From contig NZ_BAABGY010000007.1 in assembly GCF_039541815.1 (NCBI RefSeq), positions 62,001 to 126,000 on the forward strand: a DNA stretch of 64,000 nt, given 5' to 3'. The notes beneath the pieces were generated by a model. It ran no database searches and had not been told where the DNA came from. It saw only the letters and a program-made list of their open reading frames with translations. A program made the translations under genes and the position numbers. The stretch comes from Flavisolibacter amylovorans. GTDB lineage: Bacteria > Bacteroidota > Bacteroidia > Chitinophagales > Chitinophagaceae. Positions 15,702-25,700 of the stretch are shown here, piece by piece. Position 1 is the stretch's first letter, and each line of letters opens with the position of its first letter.

Positions 15702-17435
15702 CTAGCGCGTATGCACAAATGCCTGTACGCTGCTGCTTTTTCCCATCGTGACCTTCAGGTAATAAATACCCGGCGGAAGCCCGTTCAGCCCTACCTGCTG
15801 GGAGTAGCGCAGCGACGGTACGCCGGCCTCGTAGCCCAAGACCGGTTGCCCGACACCGTTAATGATTTCGAGTCGTGTGGCAGCGGGCTTCGTGGTTATA
15901 ATGGTCACCTGCATCCGGTCGCGGGCCGGGTTGGGGTAAAGTGTGACGCGGGTATCGGCATCCAGTGCGGGAACGGAGGTGAAGACGCCGGGTGCCGTCA
16001 GGCGGCCGAACAGGAGCATATTGTTGCCGGTTTGCGGAACGGGCAGGTTGTTGAATGCCGGGGTCATGCTGCCCGGAATCCACCCCCTGTGGGTACCGCT
16101 TACAAACAGCTTCTGCTGTGGGGTGAAAACCATGTAAACGATCATGTTGTCGCTGTGCGTAAAACCACCGTTCGTAAAGCCGACTACGTTGCCCGAGAGG
16201 TCATAGCAGGCCACGAAGCTGCTGGACAGACCATAGGTCGGGTTGATGTTCGAGCCGTTGATGGTGCTGTTAGTGGCGGCGGCGCCGGCTACATAAATGT
16301 AGTTGCCGGCAACCTCGAGCGCCCTGCTATAGGTGGTATTGAACCCGTTGACCGGGTTCGCGGCCTTGATCACTTTGAACCATGCCACCGTGCCGGCCGT
16401 ATCCATCAGCGTCGTATAGACGAATTTATTGGTCGGGTGAAATCCTCCATCCAGCGTAACGCCGTTTACGACAAGCTGCATCGGGAAGCTGTTATTGGCG
16501 CCGGTAAACACAATCCGGTTGTTGCCGACCCAACGTGCGTTCGCCAGCTCAAAAAACGAATTGCCGAAGTAATAAACAGGAATGATTTTTTTGACGGCCC
16601 CGTCAGCTACCGAGAATCGTCCCACGAACCCTTTCCAGTTGTCCGTTGCCGCCATCGTAAGGGGTATCCCGTCGATTGTGAGGCTTTTGGAATGCACGCC
16701 CGCCATCAGCAGCTCCGAGCCGGACGGGCTCACCTGAAGCTTCATCCAGTTGTTGCCGATGTCGTCCATCGGGTAGCGCTTCAGCCAGAGCGCATTGCCG
16801 CCTGCAGACAATTTGCCCAGCAGCAGCTGGTTCGCGCCAGGCACCGGTATATTGTCGAAGGACGTCGTAAACGTGCTGTAGTAGGTAACGGCTACATACA
16901 CGCTACCGGCAGCATCGATCGTTAATGCCGGCGCATTGTCGAAGAGTTTCATCCAGAGCAGCTGCCCATCGTCGCGCATCTTGCAAACGAAATGCTTATT
17001 CGGAACGGATTGGCCTGCGAACCCGGTGTCCGCACGTCCCGCGAGAATGATGTCGCCATTCGTATCAACCTGCACCTGGCTCGACAGACTACCCGACCAG
17101 GCGCCCTCCGCATGGCGGTAAACCCGCGTCCAGAGGCGCGCGCCGGAAGGGGCGAACTTCGCCAGGAAAACACTTTTGAAATGATCCGCCCCGGTGCGCG
17201 TTACGATGAACGTATCAGCAATCCGAAGACTGTCGAAGAATTCACCATAAACAATGATGTTACCAGAATTATCCTGGGCAAGACCGTGGTTGGTCACATA
17301 GCCCCATGTGTTGGTGGTGGGTCCGAAGTTACCTGCCGTATTTGCCCAGTCCCAGGTCTGGGCATGTGCACGGGTAGCAAGGAGGAGCAGCAACAGGAGG
17401 AAGCAATAGCGGAGGCGCTCAAAGGACTTTCTCAT
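15702..17435 (-). CDS. secreted T9SS-sorted beta-propeller-like protein
   Basis: A 577-aa protein starting with a signal peptide (CFLLLLLLLATRAHAQ). The middle has repeated blocks of the type FLAKFAPSGARLWTR and GKLSAGGNALWLKRY (SBBP/propeller-like). The C-terminus is a type IX secretion sorting domain: VTLYPNPARDRMQV followed by GLNGLPPGIYYLKVT. The protein should cross the outer membrane through the T9SS and be displayed or released. Role unknown. Confidence 0.87.
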   Translation of the reverse strand: MRKSFERLRYCFLLLLLLLATRAHAQTWDWANTAGNFGPTTNTWGYVTNHGLAQDNSGNIIVYGEFFDSLRIADTFIVTRTGADHFKSVFLAKFAPSGARLWTRVYRHAEGAWSGSLSSQVQVDTNGDIILAGRADTGFAGQSVPNKHFVCKMRDDGQLLWMKLFDNAPALTIDAAGSVYVAVTYYSTFTTSFDNIPVPGANQLLLGKLSAGGNALWLKRYPMDDIGNNWMKLQVSPSGSELLMAGVHSKSLTIDGIPLTMAATDNWKGFVGRFSVADGAVKKIIPVYYFGNSFFELANARWVGNNRIVFTGANNSFPMQLVVNGVTLDGGFHPTNKFVYTTLMDTAGTVAWFKVIKAANPVNGFNTTYSRALEVAGNYIYVAGAAATNSTINGSNINPTYGLSSSFVACYDLSGNVVGFTNGGFTHSDNMIVYMVFTPQQKLFVSGTHRGWIPGSMTPAFNNLPVPQTGNNMLLFGRLTAPGVFTSVPALDADTRVTLYPNPARDRMQVTIITTKPAATRLEIINGVGQPVLGYEAGVPSLRYSQQVGLNGLPPGIYYLKVTMGKSSSVQAFVHTR

Positions 17436-17500
17436 GGGCAGTTAGCGGTTACGGGTTGGCTGATGACGTGTTTCCTATCAAAGATAAGGAAACGGCGTCT

Positions 17501-17791
17501 TCAGTTGAGGCGCACCGCAGGTAGCCGGTAGTTGTGGCCGTCCCAAAGAAACAGCTCGTGCACCTCCATCGTCCAGAAGCGCGCAAAAGGAGATTGGTCC
17601 AGCACCTCGCGGGCCTGCTCCTTGTTGTCGGCGTTCATGGTCACCCATACCTGCTGCGTCTCCATGCTTACGGCATAGTGCTCGATGATCTGCTCGTCGA
17701 TGAGCTCGTTGATGTAGGCGCGGTGCTCCGGAATCACCGACATCGCTTCGTCGCTCCACTCAAACTGGATGATGGCCTGGTATTTCTTCAT
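17501..17791 (-). CDS. small YciI/muconolactone-isomerase-like protein
   Basis: A 96-aa cytosolic protein with a ferredoxin-like pattern: YQAIIQFEWSDE, a helix with several acidic residues, QQVWVTMNADNKEQAREVL, then FWTMEVHELFLW. This resembles small dimeric alpha/beta-barrel proteins such as YciI, but no catalytic motif is certain. Monocistronic. Confidence 0.6.
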   Translation of the reverse strand: MKKYQAIIQFEWSDEAMSVIPEHRAYINELIDEQIIEHYAVSMETQQVWVTMNADNKEQAREVLDQSPFARFWTMEVHELFLWDGHNYRLPAVRLN

Positions 17792-17953
17792 CAGGAAAGT
17801 AGCGTGTCTATTTGTCTATTGGTCTATTTGTAATTTGTTACCGGTCTTATCCGTAAGTAATCCGTTTCACTGTATTTTCTCTGCTTCGTCCTCTGATTAC
17901 CCCCATTACCCAATTCCCCTTTAGCACATTAACCCATTAGCACATTAGCACGT

Positions 17954-19231
17954 TTACTGAACTGTCCAGTCGACGATAGCGTTGGCCCACTCGGCGCGGT
18001 ACGGGGTGCTGATGCGGATATAGTTGTCGGTGTAGCCTTCCATGAGGCCGTTCTTCTCGTGTCCTTCGAACAGCACCGGGCGTACCTGCCCGGCGTGCTG
18101 CTGCGTGAAGTGCTGTTGCTTCAGGTAGCTCAGGTTGCGGAGCGTTTTGTTGCGCTCGTTGCGTACGGGCACCGGCACCACCGGCTTCAGCTCCAGGGCG
18201 CCCGTGCCTGCGCGCTCCGAGTAGGTGAACACATGCAGGTACGATACATCGAGCCCGTGCAGGAAGTCGAAGGTCTCGCGGAAGTGTGCGTCGGATTCGG
18301 TCGGGAAGCCCACGATCACGTCCACGCCGATGGAACAGTGCGGCATCCGGCTTTTGATCGCTTCCACGCGCTCGGTATACAGCTCGCGGCGGTAGCGGCG
18401 GCGCATACGCCCGAGGATGTCGTTGGAGCCGCTCTGCAATGGGATGTGGAAGTGCGGCATGAACTTCTTTGATCCGGCCACGAAGCTGATGATGTCTTCC
18501 GTGAGCAGGTTGGGCTCGATCGAAGAAATACGGTACCGCTCGATACCGGCCACCTCGTCGAGCGCCTGCACCAGGTCGTAGAAGCTTTCCTCGTGGCGCT
18601 TCGCGCCATCGGGGCCTTTGCCAAAGTCGCCGAGGTTTACACCCGTAAGCACGATCTCCTTTACGCCGCCTTCGGCGAGCTTCCGGGCATGACCGAGCAC
18701 GTTTTCGATGCTGTCGCTCCGGCTCTTACCGCGGGCCATCGGGATGGTGCAAAAGGAGCAGGTGTAGTCGCAGCCGTCCTGCACTTTCAGGAAGGTGCGT
18801 GTACGGTCGTTCACCGACCAGGAGGCATGAAAGCCGGTAACGGCGTCGATGTCGCAGGAAGAGATCTTCGAGGAGTTGCCCTTCGTTAGCTCGCGGAGGT
18901 GCGTGGCCAGGTTGAACTTTTCGGCGGCGCCGAGCACGAGGTCCACGCCCGGGATCTCGGAGATCTCCTTCGGCTTCAGCTGCGCATAGCAGCCCGTGAT
19001 CACCACGAGGCTCTCCGGCGCGCGGCGCTGGATGCGGCGCACCAGCTGGCGGCATTCTTTGTCGGCATTATCGGTGACCGAGCAGGTGTTGATGACGTAC
19101 ACGTCGGCCGCCTCCTCAAACTCCTTTTTCAGAAAACCTTCCGCCTCCAGGTGGCGCGAAAGCGTGGAGGTTTCCGAGAAGTTGAGCTTGCAGCCCAGCG
19201 TATGAAAGGCAACGGTGCGCTGTGTGGACAT
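17954..19231 (-). CDS. mtaB: tRNA t6A37 methylthiotransferase MtaB
   Basis: A 425-aa radical-SAM enzyme that makes ms2t6A37 in tRNAs reading ANN codons. The N-terminal UPF0004 domain has its three cluster Cys in GCKLN, NTCSVT and GCYAQ. The radical-SAM motif is CDYTCSFCTIP. A short TRAM-like domain ends the protein. The order GCKLN rather than GCQMN favours MtaB over MiaB or RimO. The ATG at 19231 is chosen because the family N-terminus (VAFHTLGCKLN) lies 7 residues in. A TACCTTTG element just upstream may be the -7 box. Confidence 0.93.
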   Translation of the reverse strand: MSTQRTVAFHTLGCKLNFSETSTLSRHLEAEGFLKKEFEEAADVYVINTCSVTDNADKECRQLVRRIQRRAPESLVVITGCYAQLKPKEISEIPGVDLVLGAAEKFNLATHLRELTKGNSSKISSCDIDAVTGFHASWSVNDRTRTFLKVQDGCDYTCSFCTIPMARGKSRSDSIENVLGHARKLAEGGVKEIVLTGVNLGDFGKGPDGAKRHEESFYDLVQALDEVAGIERYRISSIEPNLLTEDIISFVAGSKKFMPHFHIPLQSGSNDILGRMRRRYRRELYTERVEAIKSRMPHCSIGVDVIVGFPTESDAHFRETFDFLHGLDVSYLHVFTYSERAGTGALELKPVVPVPVRNERNKTLRNLSYLKQQHFTQQHAGQVRPVLFEGHEKNGLMEGYTDNYIRISTPYRAEWANAIVDWTVQ

Positions 19232-19434
19232 AGCGTGCAAAGGTACGACACAGGAATCGCAGATGTCAGATGTGATGATCTCAGATTTGGGCGTATTATT
19301 TAAGAATTTGTGAAAAAAGGGGCTGCCGGTCCCGCCTTTTTGATGCATGTCAAAAAGCGGCAGCCGCGAAGAGATTTTCTTCGTGGCATGAACAACAAAA
19401 CCTCGATCGGCCCGGTCTTCTTAACTTCCCGCCG

Positions 19435-19836
19435 ATGAAAGCACGTAATGTGATCGCCACCTTGTTCCTGCTGCTGCTGGTAGCCGGATTTTTCCTGCGC
19501 CGCCGCTGGCAGGAGCCCGCCGCGCGCGAGGCCTTCGACCGCCACCCGAGCCGCCTTACGCTTACGAAGCATGCCCGCTGCCGTATGGATTGCCGCCACA
19601 TCTCCGAGTCGGAGATCCGCGAGATCATGAACAAGGGCATCATCAACCTCGCGAAGAGCGATCCGCGCGACAAGCCTTGCCCCACCTATGCCCTGCAAGG
19701 CACCACGGAAGGCGGCGAATCCATCCGCGTCATCTTTGCCCAGTGCAGCGATGAAACCCGCGTGATCACCACCTACAACCTGAAGCAGGATTTTGAGTGC
19801 CACTGCCCGGGCGACGAACGAAAAAAACACCGCTGA
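19435..19836 (+). CDS. membrane-anchored DUF4258-like protein
   Basis: A 133-aa protein with an N-terminal membrane helix (VIATLFLLLLVAGFF) and a soluble domain that resembles DUF4258 (LTLTKHARCRMDCRHISESEI, then RVIFAQCSDETRVITTYNL). DUF4258 is related to RelE/BrnT-type folds, but I see no antitoxin gene here. Its stop codon shares one base with the start of the acyltransferase gene, so the two are coupled. Confidence 0.65.
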   Translation: MKARNVIATLFLLLLVAGFFLRRRWQEPAAREAFDRHPSRLTLTKHARCRMDCRHISESEIREIMNKGIINLAKSDPRDKPCPTYALQGTTEGGESIRVIFAQCSDETRVITTYNLKQDFECHCPGDERKKHR

Positions 19837-20627
19837 TGCGCTTCCTGCTGAAACCTTTCCAGTTACTGTATTCCCTTTATGCCATCGTCACGTTTATCGC
19901 TTTGATGATCCCGGTATTCGTGTGGGCGCTGCTGGTGCTGTTGCTCGGGCGCGGCGACCGGGGCAACCTGATCTACCCGGCCTGCACGCTCTGGGGCGAT
20001 GTGTGGTTCGTGCTGATCGGCGTCCGGCACCGCAACATCTACGAGACCAATGCCGACCGCAAGGCGGCGTACATCTATGTGTCGAACCACATTTCGTATT
20101 TCGATATTCCGTCACTGGTCAAGACCTTTCGCCGGCCGGTGCGCCCCCTTGGGAAGGCGGAAACGGCAAAGGTCCCCATCTTCGGCCTTATCTACCGCAA
20201 CACCATCGTGACCGTAGACCGCAGCTCGCCCGAAAACCGCGCGCGCAGCGTGCGCCTGCTCAAGCAGACCCTCCAGAAAGGCATCTCGGTGCTTGTGTTT
20301 CCGGAAGGCACCTTCAATGAAACGGGCAAGCCCCTCAAGTCGTTTTACGACGGCGCCTTCCGCATCGCCATCGAAACCGGCACGCCGATCCAGCCGGTAT
20401 TGATGCCCGATACCTACCGTCGGATGCACTACCGGTCGGTGTTCTCGCTCACACCGGGCCGCAACCGCGCCATCTTTCTCGAACCGGTGCCGGTGGACGG
20501 GCTCGGGTTCGACGACATCGGCCGCCTGAAGCAGGAAGTGTTCGACCGCATGGAGCGCCGCCTCATCGAGCTGGGTGCCGAATGGATCGGGGAGGAGGCT
20601 CCGGGGAAGCCACCCGCTGACTCGTAA
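19836..20627 (+). CDS. lysophospholipid acyltransferase (PlsC family)
   Basis: A 263-aa membrane-associated enzyme that acylates 1-acyl-glycerol-3-phosphate or a related lysolipid. Two N-terminal hydrophobic stretches are followed by the NHxxxxD catalytic motif in VSNHISYFDIPSL and the glycerol-phosphate-binding block FPEGTFNET. Length is normal for the family. It overlaps the preceding gene by one base. Confidence 0.88.
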   Translation: MRFLLKPFQLLYSLYAIVTFIALMIPVFVWALLVLLLGRGDRGNLIYPACTLWGDVWFVLIGVRHRNIYETNADRKAAYIYVSNHISYFDIPSLVKTFRRPVRPLGKAETAKVPIFGLIYRNTIVTVDRSSPENRARSVRLLKQTLQKGISVLVFPEGTFNETGKPLKSFYDGAFRIAIETGTPIQPVLMPDTYRRMHYRSVFSLTPGRNRAIFLEPVPVDGLGFDDIGRLKQEVFDRMERRLIELGAEWIGEEAPGKPPADS

Positions 20628-20886
20628 GCCGGCACAGTCGCTTTTTTGTGAAAGGTTGCTCGTGATCGCTTCCACAAAGGCACGGTTGGCCCCGATGCGC
20701 TCCGTACGTGATCGGGCGCGCCGGTATCCTTGTAAACGAAAGACGCTCAGTGAGTTGCCGGGCAGGCCGGAAAAAAGGCCGGGTGCTACCGGAAAAAAAG
20801 CAGGAAAACAGGTGCATTTTCCCGGGTTTCCCGCATTGCGGGGTTGCGGTAATCCCGTTACTTCGTCAACAAGCAACCCTTTTCCA

Positions 20887-21291
20887 ATGACACAGACAGA
20901 ACTCCACAGGGCGGTCCGTATCATTATCACCTGCGCCCGGCGCGTACACGAGATCCTGGGACCCGGCTTCGAGGCTTCGGTGTACCAGGAGGCGCTCTAC
21001 CTCGAGCTCGAGAGCACCCCGCTTACCTTCACCCGCGATCATGCACTTCCCGTGCGCTACGAAGGCGAACTCGTAGGCGAGCACCGCTTCGACTTCGCGC
21101 TCGACAACGATATCGTGGTGACGCTGCGCACCGACGCCCGCATGGGGAAGTCGCACCACGCGCAAATGGACAACCTGCTGCACTACTTCAACCTCCGCAC
21201 CGGCCTGCTCCTCAACTTCGGTGCGGCGCGCTTCCAGCAGAAACGCCTGACCAACAAAAAATACCGCGTCTTTCCCTTTTCTCTCAATTAA
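20887..21291 (+). CDS. GxxExxY protein
   Basis: 134 aa from the ATG at 20887. It contains the family signature GPGFEASVYQEAL (GxxE...Y) and ends LLLNFGAARFQQKR, as in the GxxExxY family (PF13366). These proteins have a predicted PD-(D/E)XK-like fold and no proven function. It lies 18 bp upstream of priA. The preceding 260 bp contain no gene that I can support. Confidence 0.8.
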   Translation: MTQTELHRAVRIIITCARRVHEILGPGFEASVYQEALYLELESTPLTFTRDHALPVRYEGELVGEHRFDFALDNDIVVTLRTDARMGKSHHAQMDNLLHYFNLRTGLLLNFGAARFQQKRLTNKKYRVFPFSLN

Positions 21292-21309
21292 CTTGCACCC
21301 TTCCCGTGC

Positions 21310-23751
21310 ATGTTTGCTGAGATCGTCATACCACTTGCCCTACCGAAGAATTACACCTGGGAGATCCCCGCGCACCTGCAGGAAGGACTGCGGATCGGCT
21401 GCCGCGTGGAAGTGAACCTGGGCAAGCACAAGAAGTACTCCGGTATCGTAAAGGCGATCCACCCCGACAAGCCGAAAGGCTTCGAAACAAAGGAGATCCT
21501 CAACGTCCTTGATCATGAGCCCGTGATCCATGCTTGGCAGCTGCGCTTCTGGGAATGGCTCGCCGACTATTACATGGCCACCGAAGGTGAGGTGATGGCC
21601 GCCGCCCTTCCGGCGCACTTCAAGCTCTCCAGCGAAACGATCCTGGTGTTCAACGAGGAGTTCGGCGACGATTTCTCGACGCTCGATTCCGAAGAATACC
21701 TCGTGGCCGAAGCGCTCCTGATGAAGCAGGAGCTGCGCCTCACCGAGGTGCAGGGCATTCTCGACAGCACCCACGTGTACCCGATCGTGAACCGCCTTAT
21801 GGGCAAGAAGGTGTGCTTCGTGTGGGAGTCGCTGAAGGAGAAGTTTGCTCCGCGCAAGGAGACCTTCGTACTGCTGGAGCCCGAATACAGCAACGAAGAC
21901 CGGCTGTCGGAGCTGCTGAACAACTGGAGCCGCGCGCCGAAGCAGATGGAGCTGCTCCTCGGCTACCTGCACCTCCTGAAAACGGAGGGCGAGGTAATCA
22001 AGGCAAGCCTCCTCAAGAAGGCCAATGCCACCGATGCACAGCTCAAGGGCCTGGTGGAAAAGGGCATCCTGCGCACGGAAAAGCGCAGCGTGGACCGCAT
22101 CCAGTACCTGCCAAAAGACATACACATCGATTTTACGCTGACGCCGGCGCAGGAAGAAGCCTTTGTACAGGTGGAGACGGCCTTTGTAGAGAAGCCGGTC
22201 TGCCTGCTGCATGGCGTGACCTCGAGCGGCAAGACGCTGCTCTATATCCGCCTCATCGAGCAATACATCCGCAAGGGCCGGCAGGTTTTGTATATGCTGC
22301 CCGAGATCGCGCTCACGGCGCAGATCATCCGCCGCCTCCAGAAATACTTCGGCGGACACATCGGCATTTACCATTCCCGCTTCAGCCACAACGAGCGCGT
22401 GGAAATCTGGAACAAGGTCAAAAGCGGGGAGCTCAAGGTGGTGCTCGGCGCCCGCTCCTCGCTGTTCCTGCCCTACCAGGACCTTGGCCTCATCATCTGC
22501 GACGAGGAGCATGATCCCTCGTACAAGCAACAGGATCCCGCGCCGCGGTACCATGGGCGCGACGCCGCGATCTACCTCTCGGGCCTCACTGGCGCCAAGG
22601 TGTTGCTGGGCAGCGCCACGCCCTCGCTCGAAACCTACCACAATGCTCGCAGCGGCAAGTTCGGGCTCGCCGGACTTACGGAGCGCTATGGCGACGTAAA
22701 GCTGCCGACGATGCAGCTCGTGGACCTGCGGGCGGTGCCGCGCAAGCCGGGGGAGAAAGTGATGTTTTCGGTGCACCTGCTCGAAGAGCTGAAGCAGACC
22801 GTGGCGCGCAAGAAGCAGGCGATCCTGTTCCAGAACCGGCGGGGCTATGCGCCCTTCCACCTATGTACGGTCTGTGGCTGGATCGCGCAATGCGAGCACT
22901 GCGACGTATCGCTCACCTTCCATAAGTTCTCCAACAAGCTCAAATGCCACTATTGCGGCAACATCTACCCGCCGGTACTTACCTGCCGTGGCTGCGGGTC
23001 GGACAAGCTGGTGCAGAAAAGCTTTGGTACCGAGCGAATCGAGGAGGAGCTCGAGCAACACCTGCCCGATGCCAAGATCGCGCGCATGGACTTCGATGCC
23101 ATCCGCAACAAGAACGCGCACGACGTGCTGATCCAGCAGTTCGAGCAGCGCAAGATCGACATCCTGGTGGGCACGCAGATGGTGGTAAAGGGACTCGATT
23201 TCGACAATGTGGAACTTGTGGGTGTGATCGATGCCGACGGACTGCTGCATTTTGCGGACTTCCGCGTCAATGAGCGGGCCTTTCAGCTGATGGAGCAGGT
23301 GAGCGGACGCGCGGGCCGGCGCGATGGGGTAGGCGATGTGCTGATCCAGACCAACCTGCCCAACCACCCGCTGCTGCAGCACGTGCTGCGCCACGATTAC
23401 GTCGGGATGTTCCTGGAGGAGCTCGACAAGCGCCGGCAGTTCTTTTACCCGCCGTTCTCGCGCGTGGTGCTGCTCCACTTCAAGCACAAGGAGCGCGACG
23501 TGGTGAACGATGCGGCCCATCATTTTACGCGCCTCATGCAGCCGGCCTATGGCAATTATCTGGTAGGGCCGGCCGAGCCGATGGTGCCGCGTGTACGCAA
23601 TATGTACCTCATGGAGCTGATGCTGAAGCTGCCGCGTGACAGCCAGCTGCTTTCCCGCTGCAAGGACGATATCCAGCGCTACACCGCGATGCTCCACCAC
23701 GAAGGAAAGTTCAAAAAGGTGATCGTGGTGCCGGATGTGGATGCGGTCTAG
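21310..23751 (+). CDS. priA: primosomal replication restart helicase PriA
   Basis: An 813-aa 3'-5' DNA helicase that recognises stalled forks and reloads the replisome. It has an N-terminal 3'BD domain, Walker A in LLHGVTSSGKTLLY, a DEEHD helicase box and, in the middle, paired zinc-binding Cys clusters (CTVCGWIAQCEHCD, CHYCGNIYPPVLTCRGCG). The late helicase motif QVSGRAGR is also present. Length and order are normal. Confidence 0.97.
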   Translation: MFAEIVIPLALPKNYTWEIPAHLQEGLRIGCRVEVNLGKHKKYSGIVKAIHPDKPKGFETKEILNVLDHEPVIHAWQLRFWEWLADYYMATEGEVMAAALPAHFKLSSETILVFNEEFGDDFSTLDSEEYLVAEALLMKQELRLTEVQGILDSTHVYPIVNRLMGKKVCFVWESLKEKFAPRKETFVLLEPEYSNEDRLSELLNNWSRAPKQMELLLGYLHLLKTEGEVIKASLLKKANATDAQLKGLVEKGILRTEKRSVDRIQYLPKDIHIDFTLTPAQEEAFVQVETAFVEKPVCLLHGVTSSGKTLLYIRLIEQYIRKGRQVLYMLPEIALTAQIIRRLQKYFGGHIGIYHSRFSHNERVEIWNKVKSGELKVVLGARSSLFLPYQDLGLIICDEEHDPSYKQQDPAPRYHGRDAAIYLSGLTGAKVLLGSATPSLETYHNARSGKFGLAGLTERYGDVKLPTMQLVDLRAVPRKPGEKVMFSVHLLEELKQTVARKKQAILFQNRRGYAPFHLCTVCGWIAQCEHCDVSLTFHKFSNKLKCHYCGNIYPPVLTCRGCGSDKLVQKSFGTERIEEELEQHLPDAKIARMDFDAIRNKNAHDVLIQQFEQRKIDILVGTQMVVKGLDFDNVELVGVIDADGLLHFADFRVNERAFQLMEQVSGRAGRRDGVGDVLIQTNLPNHPLLQHVLRHDYVGMFLEELDKRRQFFYPPFSRVVLLHFKHKERDVVNDAAHHFTRLMQPAYGNYLVGPAEPMVPRVRNMYLMELMLKLPRDSQLLSRCKDDIQRYTAMLHHEGKFKKVIVVPDVDAV

Positions 23752-23780
23752 CCCCCTGTCCCCCGAGGGGGGAACTTAGG
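23751..23780 (+). repeat. dispersed REP-like palindromic repeat, copy 3
   Basis: It begins at the base after the priA stop codon: GCCCCCTGTCCCCCGAGGGG followed by GGAACTTAGG. Near-identical to copy 1 at 4211-4240 and, inverted, to 4381-4409. Confidence 0.7.
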
Positions 23781-23831
23781 CTGGATCATTCTTTCCTTCC
23801 AATTAAACGATTTTTCGATTGTCTACCGGCT

Positions 23832-24509
23832 TTACAGCGAGGTTTGCCGGGACTTGCGCAGTTCAAACATCGCATCGTATTCCAGTACTTCATTTCCGCG
23901 GGCGTCTGCTTTCGCTTTGGCGACCATGGCGCGGGCCACATCGGCGGCCTCTATGGGTTTGTATTTGCGCAGGCCGCCGGCAAGCGCGAACGAAAACGTC
24001 TTCATCAGCACCTGCCCGATGCGTTCGCCGACGCGCACCTCGCGGCGGTTGCCGAGGAGCATCGACGGACGGAAGATGGAGGTGGCGGGCAGCCCGGCGG
24101 CGCGCACCGCGTCTTCGGTTTCGCCCTTGAGGCGGAGGTAGAAGTTGCTACTGGACGCATCGGCGCCCACCGACGATACCAGCAGGAGGTGCCGGCACCC
24201 GGTTTCACGTCCGAGGCGTGCCGCATTCACGGGAATGTCGAAATCGATCCTGCGGTACGCTTCCTTGTCGCCACCCACCTTTTGCTGCGTGGTTCCGACC
24301 GCGCAAAAAATAAGGTCCGAGCCGGCAATGGCATTGCGGTACGCGGCCGCGTCGTTGAAGTCGACCATCCGGAGCTCCGTGCGTGGTCCGTCGAACGGCA
24401 CCGGCCGGCGCAGGAGTACGCGGATCGTTCCGAAAGCAGGATCGGCCCGTAGCGCTTCGAGCAGGTGGCCGCCGATGAGGCCTGTGGCGCCGATGAGTGT
24501 GGTGGTCAT
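23832..24509 (-). CDS. NAD(P)-binding atypical SDR (TIP30/HTATIP2-like)
   Basis: 225 aa. The N-terminal GATGLIGGHLL is a GxxGxxG Rossmann motif, followed by DLIFCAVGTTQQK and HLLLVSSVGADASSSNFYLRLKGETE. There the YLRLKG takes the place of the SDR Tyr-x-x-x-Lys. This pattern fits short atypical SDRs related to HTATIP2. Substrate unknown. The start at 24509 gives the usual N-terminus. Confidence 0.8.
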   Translation of the reverse strand: MTTTLIGATGLIGGHLLEALRADPAFGTIRVLLRRPVPFDGPRTELRMVDFNDAAAYRNAIAGSDLIFCAVGTTQQKVGGDKEAYRRIDFDIPVNAARLGRETGCRHLLLVSSVGADASSSNFYLRLKGETEDAVRAAGLPATSIFRPSMLLGNRREVRVGERIGQVLMKTFSFALAGGLRKYKPIEAADVARAMVAKAKADARGNEVLEYDAMFELRKSRQTSL

Positions 24510-24626
24510 AGCCGGAGTGTGTTGTTTGTGGATTCGTGCTGCCCGTAAAAGTAGGGCCTGGCGGCCGGTTTCACTCCATCCGGTCCGAAGCGCTTCGCAA
24601 AGCCTTCCTTGCCGTAGCTTTACCGC

Positions 24627-25637
24627 ATGTCGATCCTGCAGGAGCATGTTTCCGTGAAGCCGATTACCACCTTTGGAGTAGCGGCGAGCGCCCGTTATTA
24701 CGCACCGTTTGCGAACCTCGATGAGCTCAAGGCCCTGCTCGACCACCAGGGCGACGCCCCCCTGATGGTGCTGGGCGGCGGCAGCAACGTGCTGTTCACG
24801 CGCGATTTCGAAGGCCTCGTACTGCACAATGGGATCACCGGCATCGAAACGATTGCCGAGGACACCGAATACGTATATGTACGGGCCGGCGGCGGGGAGA
24901 ACTGGCACGGCTTCGTGCTGCATTGCGTGGCCAACGGCTTTGCCGGCGTCGAGAACCTGTCGCTGATCCCGGGCAGCGTGGGCGCTTCCCCGATGCAGAA
25001 CATCGGCGCCTACGGCGTGGAGATCAAAGACGTCTTTCATGAGCTCGAAGCCTTCCATATCCGAGAGCGCAGGCTCGACACCTTTACCCTCGAAGACTGC
25101 CGCTTCGGGTACCGCGAGAGTGTATTCAAGAACGTCTATAAAGGACAGTACGTCATCACCTCTGTTACGTACCGCCTCCGGAAAACACCCCGGTTCCATA
25201 CCGAATACGGCGCCATCCGCGAGGAGCTGGCGCGTATGGGCGTACAGGAACTCAGCATCGGGGCCATCTCGCAGGCCGTCATCAACATCCGCAGCTCCAA
25301 GCTCCCCGACTGGCGCGAGGTGGGCAACGCAGGCTCGTTTTTCAAGAACCCGCAGGTGCCGATGGAGCATTACGCGACACTGAAGGCCGCCCACCCATCG
25401 ATCGTGGCGTTTCCGCAGGATGCCGGGATGAAGCTGGCCGCAGGCTGGCTCATCGAGCAGTGCGGCTGGAAGGGGTTCCGGCGCGGCGATGCCGGCTGCT
25501 ACCCGAAACAGGCGCTCGTACTCGTCAATTACGGCGGGGCTACCGGCGGCGAGATCTTCGCGCTCAGCAGCGAGATCATCGCCTCGGTGGAAGAAAAGTT
25601 CGGCGTGACGCTCGAGCGCGAAGTGAATGTCGTTTAG
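24627..25637 (+). CDS. murB: UDP-N-acetylenolpyruvoylglucosamine reductase MurB
   Basis: 336 aa, type I length. It reduces UDP-GlcNAc-enolpyruvate to UDP-MurNAc with FAD and NADPH in peptidoglycan synthesis. The FAD-binding motif VLGGGSNVLF is present, as are LIPGSVGASPMQNIGAYGVEI, the catalytic Ser in EVGNAGSFFKNP and a late AGWLIEQCGWKG. A TAGCTTTA sequence just upstream of the ATG may be the -7 element. Confidence 0.96.
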   Translation: MSILQEHVSVKPITTFGVAASARYYAPFANLDELKALLDHQGDAPLMVLGGGSNVLFTRDFEGLVLHNGITGIETIAEDTEYVYVRAGGGENWHGFVLHCVANGFAGVENLSLIPGSVGASPMQNIGAYGVEIKDVFHELEAFHIRERRLDTFTLEDCRFGYRESVFKNVYKGQYVITSVTYRLRKTPRFHTEYGAIREELARMGVQELSIGAISQAVINIRSSKLPDWREVGNAGSFFKNPQVPMEHYATLKAAHPSIVAFPQDAGMKLAAGWLIEQCGWKGFRRGDAGCYPKQALVLVNYGGATGGEIFALSSEIIASVEEKFGVTLEREVNVV

Positions 25638-25700
25638 GAATTTTTTCTTGCAGGTGCAACGTGGCATCCCGCAAAGGGGTCAGAGCACAAACACACAATC